Of a stretch of 54,541 nucleotides of DNA, positions 20,036-28,977 are shown piece after piece; position 1 is the first letter of the stretch, and every line of letters starts with the position of its first letter. Both the position numbers and the translations under genes were made by a program. The notes below the pieces were generated by a model. That model had not been told where the DNA came from and made no database searches. It saw only the letters and a program-made list of their open reading frames with translations. Source of the DNA: Gammaproteobacteria bacterium (GTDB taxonomy: Bacteria; Pseudomonadota; Gammaproteobacteria; GCA-002705445; GCA-002716945). The DNA lies in contig JAQWOB010000023.1 of NCBI GenBank assembly GCA_029246085.1, forward strand, positions 1-54,541. Reading direction: 5' to 3'.

Positions 20036-20640
20036 TCTAATTCCTCATTATCAAAAAAACATTTATCTTTAACTTGCTTAATATGTTTTTCTATAAACCA
20101 TTTTATTGCTAAAGGAAAAATATTATGTTCAATTCTATGAACTCTATCCCGCAAAGTATTCTCACTATCACTTTTTAGTATTTTAGTCTTACCTTGTATT
20201 ATAACTGGCCCATCATCTAGTTTTGATGTTACAAAATGTACTGATGCGCCATGATATTCTTCCTTTGAAGCTAAAACCTTCTTATGTGTATCTAAGCCTT
20301 TAAATTTTGGAAGTAATGATGGATGCAGGTTCATAATCTTCCCATAAAATTTATCTGTAAAATCTTTTGGTAATATTTTCATAAATCCAGAAAGTAAAAT
20401 AAGATCTATATTATAAGTATTTATCAGAGTTAGTAGTCCATCAATATATTTATTAGATGTGTCAATTATCATAGTTTCTATACCTGCTTCTTCGGCTCTT
20501 ACGAGACCTTTCGCATTAGGATTATTTGATACAACTGCAGTTATGTCCATTTTAAGAAAATCATTATCAATATTATTAATTATATTTTGGAGATTACTCC
20601 CATTCCCTGATATAAATATTATTACTTTAGATCTACTCAT
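20008..20640 (-). CDS. purN: Phosphoribosylglycinamide formyltransferase
   Basis: VIFISGNGSNLQNII; MNLHPSLLPKFKGLDTHKKVL; GASVHFVTSKLDDGPVI. Confidence 0.96.
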   Translation of the reverse strand: MSRSKVIIFISGNGSNLQNIINNIDNDFLKMDITAVVSNNPNAKGLVRAEEAGIETMIIDTSNKYIDGLLTLINTYNIDLILLSGFMKILPKDFTDKFYGKIMNLHPSLLPKFKGLDTHKKVLASKEEYHGASVHFVTSKLDDGPVIIQGKTKILKSDSENTLRDRVHRIEHNIFPLAIKWFIEKHIKQVKDKCFFDNEELECPIEHLAD

Positions 20641-21670
20641 AAACTATACTTTTGTTATTATTACGATTGCCAATATAACCTATAATTTTTGGCTTATATT
20701 TAGTTTTACTAAATATCTTTATAAATGCATCAATATCATTCTTATTAATTATCAATACCATTCCAATGCCACAATTAAAAGTTTTCAACATTTCTTTTTT
20801 ATTAAGCATAGATTTTTCTTGTATCAATTTAAATAAATCTGGAATTTTTAACATACTTTCATCGATATGAGCTGTATATTTTTCTGATATTACCCTGGGA
20901 AGATTCTCTGTTAAGCCACCCCCAGTTATATGTGCGGCACCATTAATACTAATTTTATTTCTCAATAACTCAAAAATATCAGCATAAAGTTTTGTTGGTT
21001 TTATCAGAGCTTTACCTAAATTAGTATTTTTAAATTTTTGTCTTAAAGATATTGATCTATTTTCTATTAATTTATTTATTAGAGAAAACCCATTTGAGTG
21101 AAAACCACTGGATTCAAACCCAATCAAGATATTGCTTTTTTTAACTTTACTCTTATTGATAATATTTTTTTTATCTACAACACCAACACAAAACCCTGCT
21201 AAATCATAATCATCTTTGCTATACATACCAGGCATTTCTGCAGTTTCACCACCAATCAATGGGATATTAATAGATTCACAAGCTTTTTTGATTCCTTTTA
21301 AAACCTGTGTATGTAATTTGACATCAACTTTACTTGTAGCCAAATAATCTAGAAAAAATAAAGGGGTTGCTCCAGATGTTATTACATCATTTACACACAT
21401 AGCCAGTAAATCTTGCCCTATATATCGATGTTCTTTAAGTTTTGATGCTAACTTTAATTTTGTCCCAACTCCATCAGTACCGCATACAATTACTGGGTTC
21501 TTATATTTTTTTATATCTAAGGCATATAAACTTGAAAAACCACCTATACCAGCTAATACATTAGGATAAGTTTTTTCAGTCTTTTTTGAGATAGTTCCTA
21601 TAAGTTTATCAGCATTCTTGATACTGACACCTGATTTTTCATAAGTTAGCTTATTAATTTTTTTTTTCAT
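20633..21670 (-). CDS. purM: Phosphoribosylformylglycinamidine cyclo-ligase
   Basis: YEKSGVSIKNADKLI; GTDGVGTKLKLA; GGETAEMPGMY; HITGGGLTENLPRV. Confidence 0.97.
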   Translation of the reverse strand: MKKKINKLTYEKSGVSIKNADKLIGTISKKTEKTYPNVLAGIGGFSSLYALDIKKYKNPVIVCGTDGVGTKLKLASKLKEHRYIGQDLLAMCVNDVITSGATPLFFLDYLATSKVDVKLHTQVLKGIKKACESINIPLIGGETAEMPGMYSKDDYDLAGFCVGVVDKKNIINKSKVKKSNILIGFESSGFHSNGFSLINKLIENRSISLRQKFKNTNLGKALIKPTKLYADIFELLRNKISINGAAHITGGGLTENLPRVISEKYTAHIDESMLKIPDLFKLIQEKSMLNKKEMLKTFNCGIGMVLIINKNDIDAFIKIFSKTKYKPKIIGYIGNRNNNKSIVYE

Positions 21671-21722
21671 GTTTAAATGATTTGAATTTAATTATATATT
21701 AGTTTATTAATTATATACTTTT

Positions 21723-22418
21723 ATGAAAGAAACTAAACTCAATAAAGATCAAATACCTATTAATTTCAGTTTTATTACTGATAAGAGCTTTGATAATTTT
21801 GTTCTTGGGAAGAATAGTATTGCTATTGAGCTCCTAAAGAATTTAACTATAGCTGATAGAACAAATATTATCTTCATAAGAGGAAATCATTCTAGTGGCA
21901 AAACTCATCTCTGTTTAGCAGTAAATAATTTAACTAATAGAAGTATATTTATATTAAATAAAAAAAATATAGCATTAATAAATTTTCAAAATATATTGAG
22001 GCATGACTCTCTTGTTATTGATGATATTGATCTTTTAATCACTAATAGCATCAATGAAGAAGTCATCTTTTCTTTAATCAATGAGTTTATTTTAATGAAG
22101 AAAAGTATGATTATTACGTCTACTGAAAAATTAAATAATATTAATTTTACAATTCCTGATTTAGCTTCTAGACTTAAGTGGGATCAAATACTTGAAATAC
22201 CTGAACTTAATGATAGTGATAAAATAAAGGTCTTACAAAAAAATGCATATGAAAGAGGCTGGGACCTCACGCCTAAAGTATGTGACTATATAATGAATCA
22301 CTATAAAAGAGACTTATATTTTTTATGTAATTGCATTAAATTTATTGACGAGACTTCATTGTCATTAAAGAAAAAAATTACCATACCCTTTATTAAAAAA
22401 ATTATAGAGTATAAGTAG
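21723..22418 (+). CDS. hda: DnaA-family regulatory protein Hda-like
   Basis: DnaA-like AAA+ segment (FIRGNHSSGKTHL, LVIDDIDLL, DLASRLKWDQILEIPEL); next to purM. Confidence 0.8.
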   Translation: MKETKLNKDQIPINFSFITDKSFDNFVLGKNSIAIELLKNLTIADRTNIIFIRGNHSSGKTHLCLAVNNLTNRSIFILNKKNIALINFQNILRHDSLVIDDIDLLITNSINEEVIFSLINEFILMKKSMIITSTEKLNNINFTIPDLASRLKWDQILEIPELNDSDKIKVLQKNAYERGWDLTPKVCDYIMNHYKRDLYFLCNCIKFIDETSLSLKKKITIPFIKKIIEYK

Positions 22419-22424
22419 TTTTTA

Positions 22425-22988
22425 TTAGTTCAATTTTTTTGCTAGAGTGGCTATCCTTTTTCCAAAATTTATACATATATCTTTTTCATCATCAGTTATC
22501 TCTATATCTGATTCAAATGAAACATGACTTGGTCCATAGGGAGTCCCTCCACCCTTAGTGGTACTAAGTTTTTTTTCACTATATGGCACACCTGTAATAA
22601 TTACTCCATGATGAAGTAGGGGTAGCATCATACTTAGTAGGGTTGACTCTTGTCCACCATGCATGCTTGATGTTGAAGTAAACACCCCTCCTGGTTTTCC
22701 AGTTAAACATCCATTAAACCATTCTGCAGTTGTTGTATCGATGAAAGCTTTCATAGAACCCGACATGTTTCCAAAATGAGTTGGGCTCCCAATTATTATT
22801 CCATCACATTGATCTAAATCTGATTTATCTACGATAGCATCAGTATTGGTAGTATTATCACTAGATATATTTATAACTGTTCGAATTACAGATGAAACAC
22901 CTTCTACCATCTCTACGCCTCTAGCTATTAATCTAGCCATTTTTTTCGTTGAGCCATTTCCAGAATAATATATAATAAGAACATTCAT
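22425..22988 (-). CDS. wrbA: WrbA-like flavodoxin-fold NAD(P)H:quinone oxidoreductase
   Basis: IIYYSGNGSTKKMARLIARGVE; GSPTHFGNMSGSMKAFIDTT; KPGGVFTSTSSMHGGQE. Confidence 0.88.
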   Translation of the reverse strand: MNVLIIYYSGNGSTKKMARLIARGVEMVEGVSSVIRTVINISSDNTTNTDAIVDKSDLDQCDGIIIGSPTHFGNMSGSMKAFIDTTTAEWFNGCLTGKPGGVFTSTSSMHGGQESTLLSMMLPLLHHGVIITGVPYSEKKLSTTKGGGTPYGPSHVSFESDIEITDDEKDICINFGKRIATLAKKLN

Positions 22989-23044
22989 TATAGATTAGGA
23001 TATTCTATATGAATGATAAAATAAAACTTTTTAAGAAGAATATT

Positions 23045-23347
23045 ATGAATAGATTTTTAGTTTTTTTAGTTTTGATGATTTTTATTAACCCTATTATAGC
23101 GTCAGATGCTACTAAACAATCATCAGAAAAATATATTTCAGAAGCTAAAAAAACATATAAGAAAGCATTGAAGCTCAATAATGCTTGGAGAGATACAGGT
23201 AAAATAATTAAAAAAGCATCCAAAGAGCATTCAAAAGAGAATTATGAGAAATCAGTTAAATTAGCCAAAGAAGCCTTAAATCAAGCAAAGATGGCAATTG
23301 AGCAACATAATAAACAGAGGGACTCTTATAGGTTTTTAGATAATTAA
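23045..23347 (+). CDS. Small secreted SoxXA-binding (SoxK)-like protein
   Basis: Signal peptide MNRFLVFLVLMIFINPIIA; helical WRDTGKIIKKASKEHSKENYEKSVKLAKEALNQAKMAIEQ resembles the SoxXA-binding family. Confidence 0.5.
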   Translation: MNRFLVFLVLMIFINPIIASDATKQSSEKYISEAKKTYKKALKLNNAWRDTGKIIKKASKEHSKENYEKSVKLAKEALNQAKMAIEQHNKQRDSYRFLDN

Positions 23348-23355
23348 GAATTTTA

Positions 23356-24609
23356 TCAATTGAGCTTGCTTACTATTTCTTCCACTTTAATTTCAAACTT
23401 AGTATTTTCAGTTCTCGCTCTATAAGTAATTGTTTTATTTTTAGCTTCATTATTCCCAATGATAATCATATGGGGTATTCCAATTAATTCCCAATCTTTC
23501 ATTTTATTGCCAAAGTTTGCATTTCTGTCATCGTGAATTATATTCTTTTTAGAATTTTTTAGTAAACTATATACTTCGTTTGAGTGTGATCTAACTTCTT
23601 TATTTTTATGACCATCTATTTCTATAATAACAGCTTCAAAAGGACTGATTGATTTCGGCCATATGATTCCATTTGAGTCATGACTTTGTTCAATTGCAGC
23701 TGCAACTATTCTTGTAATACCAATTCCATAGCAACCCATAAACATATTTATTGATTTTGAGTCTTTAGTAGTTATTTTAGCCTTCATTTTCTCTGAATAT
23801 TTTTGTCCTAATTTAAATATATGGCCAACTTCTATACCTTTTTTATGTGTTAAGCCAGTTTTCTTTATTATTGACTCCAAGCTATCTTCTGAATATTTAA
23901 TTTTTGCAATTTCTAAGTTCATTCCATTGCATTTATTATCCAGCAAGAGATCATCTTCACCAGTTTCAGCTATCACATGAAATTCATTAGACTCATTACC
24001 CCCAATATTTCCACTATCAGCATCCACTATTGTATAGTCGAGCATTAACCTTTTAAAAATTTTTTGATAAGCTGATTTATAAATTTCATATGTATTATCC
24101 AGACAGTCTTGTGTTTCATGAAATGAATAAGCATCTTTCATTATAAATTCTCTAGCTCTCATTACCCCAAATCTTGGTCTAATTTCATCTCTAAATTTTG
24201 AAGATATTTGAAATAGATTCATTGGCAATTGCTTATAACTAGAAACATCTTTCCTTATTAAATCTGTTATTACTTCTTCAAATGTTGGCCCTAAGCAAAA
24301 TTCTCTCTCATGCCTATCCTTAAATCTTAATAATTCTGGACCATACTCATCCCATCTACCAGACTCTTTCCATAATTCTGCAGGTTGCACAGATGGCATT
24401 AATATCTCTGCACACCCAATATTATTCAATTCTTCCCTTATAATTTTTTCTATTTTTTGAATAACTCTTAGGCCTATAGGAAGCCAAGAGTATTGCCCTG
24501 ATGATAATTTCCTAATCATTCCTGACTTAATCATTAATTGATGACTCGTTATTTCTGCTTCAGAGGGAACATCTTTCTGGGTAAAAATTGGAAAATTTGA
24601 TACTTTCAT
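23356..24609 (-). CDS. proS: Prolyl-tRNA synthetase, short form lacking INS editing domain
   Basis: GPTFEEVITDLIR, FRDEIRPRFGVMRAREFIMKDAYSFH, IEVGHIFKLGQKYSEKMKA; 417 aa. Confidence 0.95.
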   Translation of the reverse strand: MKVSNFPIFTQKDVPSEAEITSHQLMIKSGMIRKLSSGQYSWLPIGLRVIQKIEKIIREELNNIGCAEILMPSVQPAELWKESGRWDEYGPELLRFKDRHEREFCLGPTFEEVITDLIRKDVSSYKQLPMNLFQISSKFRDEIRPRFGVMRAREFIMKDAYSFHETQDCLDNTYEIYKSAYQKIFKRLMLDYTIVDADSGNIGGNESNEFHVIAETGEDDLLLDNKCNGMNLEIAKIKYSEDSLESIIKKTGLTHKKGIEVGHIFKLGQKYSEKMKAKITTKDSKSINMFMGCYGIGITRIVAAAIEQSHDSNGIIWPKSISPFEAVIIEIDGHKNKEVRSHSNEVYSLLKNSKKNIIHDDRNANFGNKMKDWELIGIPHMIIIGNNEAKNKTITYRARTENTKFEIKVEEIVSKLN

Positions 24610-24709
24610 CGTCTAATAGTATTGATATATTATAAATTGATGTTTTAGTTTACCATGAATATGGTTATTATATATAAAGCAATTTAAACGAGTTTAAAGC
24701 TAATAGAGT

Positions 24710-25771
24710 ATGTTCAAATTTTTTAAAGAATGGTATGAGAGCCATTTAACTGACCCAAATCAAGTAGCATTAGCTCTAATAATATTATCTATTTCTCTAA
24801 TTACTTATATATTATTAGCCACGGTCACACCTATTTTAGTAGCCATCATACTCGCCTATATGCTAGAGGGATTGGTACACCGATTCACTAAAAATTATTC
24901 ACTCAAAAGAAATACTATTGTATTGCTTGTCTATTTCTCTTTTATTGCTATCTCAATGGTTACATTATTTTTAATATTGCCGCTTATGATTGATCAGTTC
25001 ACTTTATTTGTAAAATCTTTACCTTCGATATTGGAAAAAGGGAAAATTTTATTACTCAATTTCACGTCATCAGATAACGCTATGGTTACCGAAGGCCAAT
25101 TAACAAATATTTTTTCAGCATTAAACACTGAGATATATAATATGTATGGCTCGATTGTATCTTACTCTTTATCATCTGCAGGAAGTATTATAGAAACAAT
25201 GATTTATATGTTGATTGTCCCTATATTAATTTTTTTCTTACTTTTTGATAAAAAAGAAATTAATGGATGGTTTAAAAAATTTTTTCCAGAAAAATTAGAT
25301 TTATCAAAAAAAGCTTATGCAGAGCTAGATTTAAAAATAGGAAATTATATTCGGTGCAAGTTTATAGAGATTATTATCGTGTGGGTAGCATCAACTTTAT
25401 TTTTTACTATTCTAGGGCTCAACTATTCTTTAGTATTAGGTTTTCTCTGCGGAATATCAGTAATTATTCCATATGTCGGGGCCATTGCTGTCACTATACC
25501 GATAGTATTTGTAGGATATTTTCAGTGGGGAACATCTTCGGAGTTCTGGTATATCGTGTTTGCTCATATCATTATACAAATTCTAGACGGCAATGTGGTA
25601 GTGCCTGTTTTATTCTCTGATGCAGTAAATCTCCACCCTCTAGCAATTCTGATTTCAATTTTATTTTTTGGTACAATATGGGGAATTTGGGGTGTCTTTT
25701 TTGCAATACCTTTGGCGGTATTAGTTAACACATTGTTAAATATTTGGCCAAAAACTGAGTATAGGCCTTAA
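24710..25771 (+). CDS. AI-2E/PerM-family transporter
   Basis: Multi-TM; PYVGAIAVTIPIVFVGYFQWG..QILDGNVVVPVLFSDAVNLHPLAILISILFFGTIWGIWGVFFAIPLA. Confidence 0.92.
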   Translation: MFKFFKEWYESHLTDPNQVALALIILSISLITYILLATVTPILVAIILAYMLEGLVHRFTKNYSLKRNTIVLLVYFSFIAISMVTLFLILPLMIDQFTLFVKSLPSILEKGKILLLNFTSSDNAMVTEGQLTNIFSALNTEIYNMYGSIVSYSLSSAGSIIETMIYMLIVPILIFFLLFDKKEINGWFKKFFPEKLDLSKKAYAELDLKIGNYIRCKFIEIIIVWVASTLFFTILGLNYSLVLGFLCGISVIIPYVGAIAVTIPIVFVGYFQWGTSSEFWYIVFAHIIIQILDGNVVVPVLFSDAVNLHPLAILISILFFGTIWGIWGVFFAIPLAVLVNTLLNIWPKTEYRP

Positions 25772-25789
25772 ACTAGACTAGGAGTATGT

Positions 25790-26674
25790 ATGTTTAAAGG
25801 AAGTATGGTGGCTATTGCTACACCAATGAATGGAGACGGTTCTCTAGATTATGAGTCTTTAGAGAGACTTATTGAGTTTCACATTGAAAATAAGACAGAC
25901 GTTATAGTTTCTGTTGGTACCACAGGTGAATCTGCTACTTTAAATTTTAAAGAACACTCGGAAGTTATTAAAGCAACACTATCAGTTGTGAACAAAAGAA
26001 TACCAGTAATTGCTGGTTCTGGTGCTAATTCTACTAGCGAAGCCATAGAGCTCACTCAAAGATCAAAAGAGCTTGGAGCTGATGGATGCTTGCTAGTAAC
26101 CCCATACTATAATAAACCTACGCAGAATGGCTTGTATGAGCACTATAAAATGATTGCTGATAAGGTTAATATTCCACAAATTTTATATAATGTACCTGGC
26201 AGAACATCTGTCGACATGCTTCCAGATACAGTCCATAAGTTATCTAGTCATCCAAATATTATTGCCATAAAAGAGGCTTCTGGAAATCTAGAAAGATCAA
26301 AAGAGCTCCTTGAAAAATGTGCTGATAACATATCCATATTTACTGGCGATGATAAAACATCTGTTAGAGACCTCTTGCTAGGTTTTAAGGGTAATATTTC
26401 TGTAACTGCGAATGTAGCGCCACTAAGTATGCATGAAATGTGTAAATTTGCCATAGAAGGTAACGCTGAGGAAGCAAACAAGATTAACTCTAAGTTAGAT
26501 ATATTACATGATAATCTTTTTACTGAGTCTAACCCTATACCTGTTAAATGGGCTCTTCATAGAATGGGTTTAATTAAAAAAGGCATAAGGCTGCCATTAA
26601 CATGGCTGGACAGTAAATATGAGAATATTCTAGAAGAATCTCTGTATAATGCTGGTATAATATCTAAAAGTTAA
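25790..26674 (+). CDS. dapA: 4-hydroxy-tetrahydrodipicolinate synthase
   Basis: VSVGTTGESATLNFKEH; VTPYYNKPTQNGLYEHYK; LYNVPGRTSVDM; AIKEASG. Confidence 0.97.
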   Translation: MFKGSMVAIATPMNGDGSLDYESLERLIEFHIENKTDVIVSVGTTGESATLNFKEHSEVIKATLSVVNKRIPVIAGSGANSTSEAIELTQRSKELGADGCLLVTPYYNKPTQNGLYEHYKMIADKVNIPQILYNVPGRTSVDMLPDTVHKLSSHPNIIAIKEASGNLERSKELLEKCADNISIFTGDDKTSVRDLLLGFKGNISVTANVAPLSMHEMCKFAIEGNAEEANKINSKLDILHDNLFTESNPIPVKWALHRMGLIKKGIRLPLTWLDSKYENILEESLYNAGIISKS

Positions 26675-26677
26675 ATA

Positions 26678-27769
26678 ATGAAATCAAAACTATTATCCAT
26701 AATAATACTTCCTTTGCTTGTTTTTAGCGGATGTTCCCCAATAACTGAATATATAGATAATCTAACATCTCCAGAGAGAAAAGACTTGGTGGTGTACAAA
26801 AAAAGTAAATCTTACGATGACACGCAATTTGATTTGATAATTCCACCAGATTTAATTAATCCAAGCCAGAAAGATGCTCTAGAGATACCGGGCTATAGTG
26901 ACGAAGGGATAGAAATTTTTACGGTAGATACTAAACTAGAAGGAATAAGCATTCTGAGGTCAGGTAGGGATTCATTTATCAGTGTAAAGACAACTGATAA
27001 AGAATATATTTGGAAGAAGCTTTCTGATTTTTGGCTGGCTGAAGGTTTTCGTTTATCCAAGAAGGATTATATGCTAGGAATAATGAAAACTGGTTTCTTG
27101 GAAAATTTAAGCGAAGCTCAATTAGGCACTATGCAAAGAATTGTTGGCAGATATGTGCCTCTCCTTGTAGCTCCTGAAACACGGGATAGTTATAGTACTA
27201 GAGTTTTGCTAAAAGATGATTCCTTAGATATTTTAATTACGCATTATGGTAAAGAATATATGTCCGATGGAGATACAGAATTTAGGTGGCAGAATAGGCC
27301 TAGAGACCCAGAATTTGAAAGCGAGATGATATCAAGGTTATATATATATCTTGGAGGGGAAGAGGCTAAATCAAAAGGTTATTCGGTTGTTCAATCAACA
27401 GGTGTTAGAAGTAAGGCAAGCATGAGTATAGATGAAAATGGGTTTCACACATTATATATTAATGATATTTATGCAAGAGTTTGGCCAGCAGTCATAAAAT
27501 CTCTAGAAGTTTATGGGATTAATATTTTATCCGCTAAAGAAGAAGATGGTCTAATCAAAGTATCTGTTGAGGATAGTGAGGCTAGTAGCTCATCAATGCT
27601 GGATTATCTAGCTTTTTGGAAATCTTCAAAAGATGTTAATTCGTTCAACATAGTAATAATTACTAAGCAAGAAGGAACAGTGATTGAAATTCAAAACGAT
27701 ATGTTTTCGAATATCACTAATACTGCAACGGAAGAAGTAATCCGAGCACTTTATGCAGATTTAAGATAG
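26678..27769 (+). CDS. bamC: Outer membrane assembly lipoprotein BamC-like
   Basis: Lipobox LLVFSGCSP; LIIPPDLINPSQKD; directly downstream of dapA. Confidence 0.8.
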   Translation: MKSKLLSIIILPLLVFSGCSPITEYIDNLTSPERKDLVVYKKSKSYDDTQFDLIIPPDLINPSQKDALEIPGYSDEGIEIFTVDTKLEGISILRSGRDSFISVKTTDKEYIWKKLSDFWLAEGFRLSKKDYMLGIMKTGFLENLSEAQLGTMQRIVGRYVPLLVAPETRDSYSTRVLLKDDSLDILITHYGKEYMSDGDTEFRWQNRPRDPEFESEMISRLYIYLGGEEAKSKGYSVVQSTGVRSKASMSIDENGFHTLYINDIYARVWPAVIKSLEVYGINILSAKEEDGLIKVSVEDSEASSSSMLDYLAFWKSSKDVNSFNIVIITKQEGTVIEIQNDMFSNITNTATEEVIRALYADLR

Positions 27770-28588
27770 TTAGTCTTTTATTTGGTGAATTTGAGCATAT
27801 GCTGAATGATTATGAATAGATTCAAAATTTTCAGACTCGACAGTATACTCCCTAACTCTATCGTCCTTAGTAAAATGACCTGCAATATCTCTAACCATGT
27901 CTTCAACAAACTTAGGATTATCATAAGCTAATTCAGTTACATGTTTTTCATCAGGCCTCTTTAATAATGCATATAACTCAGAAGACGCCTCTTTCTCTAC
28001 TACATCTATTATTTCTTCAATCCAGATAAAATCTTTTATGCTTACAGTAACCGTTACATGTGATCGCTGATTATGAGCACCATACGCTGATATTTTTTTT
28101 GAGCAAGGACATAGGCTAGTCACAGGGACCAATACTTTTACTTTTAAGCTAGATACTCCTTTCTCAATCTCACCAATAAACGTAACAGTATAGTCTAGTA
28201 AACTTTTAACTTTAGAGGCTGGAGCAGTTTTATTTATAAAATAAGGAAACTGCATCTCAACATGACCAGATTCTGCTTCTAAGAGAACTAGCATTTCTGT
28301 TATCATTGTTTTAAACGTATCTACAGTTATATGGTCTTCATGGTTATTGAGTATATGTACAAACCTAGACATATGAGTCCCTTTTAAATTATGAGGCAAA
28401 TTTACATACATATTAAAATTTGCAACTGTTGTTTGTTCTTTCCCTGATCTCTGTTTAATAACCATTGGGTGAAGAATATCTTTTATACCAACTTTATTAA
28501 TTGGTAAATTCCTCGTATCCTCAAGACCTTGAGTATCAGGTAAGCTCGATTTGTTTAATTCTTTGATAGATTTTTTATTAGTAGACAT
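27770..28588 (-). CDS. folE2: GTP cyclohydrolase FolE2 (type IB)
   Basis: [35 protein letters not shown]. Confidence 0.95.
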   Translation of the reverse strand: MSTNKKSIKELNKSSLPDTQGLEDTRNLPINKVGIKDILHPMVIKQRSGKEQTTVANFNMYVNLPHNLKGTHMSRFVHILNNHEDHITVDTFKTMITEMLVLLEAESGHVEMQFPYFINKTAPASKVKSLLDYTVTFIGEIEKGVSSLKVKVLVPVTSLCPCSKKISAYGAHNQRSHVTVTVSIKDFIWIEEIIDVVEKEASSELYALLKRPDEKHVTELAYDNPKFVEDMVRDIAGHFTKDDRVREYTVESENFESIHNHSAYAQIHQIKD

Positions 28589-28591
28589 TAT

Positions 28592-28960
28592 TTATCCTGT
28601 AAAAGTTACCGCTGATTTTTCTGTTTCCCATAGCTTAATTGATTTAACTTCTATTTGCTTATCATTCATTATTACAGATAATTCTTTATGAATATACTGG
28701 GCAATATTTTCAGCCGTTGGATTTATTTCTTTAAATGGCTTTAAATCATTCAGAAAACGATGATCTAACTGATCAACGACACTTTTTGTCATGTTTCTGA
28801 TTTCCTTAAAATCTATTACCATTCCGATATTATCTAGTTTATTTCCACAAACTTCAACTTCAACTTTCCAATTATGTCCATGCATTCTTTTACAAGCCCC
28901 TTCATGGCCATTCAGTACATGCGCAGATGAAAACTCAACAAATGTGGTTAGAGTATAAAT
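28592..28960 (-). CDS. queD: 6-carboxytetrahydropterin synthase QueD with non-canonical (ATT or ATC) start
   Basis: Extended translation IYTLTTFVEFSSAHVLNGHEGACKRMHGHNWKVEVEV..LDHRFLND..NPTAENIA..LWETEKSA; track ORF (from 28885) lacks the first Zn-His strand. Confidence 0.85.
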   Translation of the reverse strand: MYTLTTFVEFSSAHVLNGHEGACKRMHGHNWKVEVEVCGNKLDNIGMVIDFKEIRNMTKSVVDQLDHRFLNDLKPFKEINPTAENIAQYIHKELSVIMNDKQIEVKSIKLWETEKSAVTFTG

Positions 28961-28977
28961 ATCGATTTCTCCAGTTT

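Noticed and set aside
20459-20836. 125-aa + strand ORF
   Set aside because: Antisense to purN/purM; low-complexity AT-rich translation.
25354-25620. 88-aa + strand ORF
   Set aside because: Out-of-frame reading inside the PerM-like gene.
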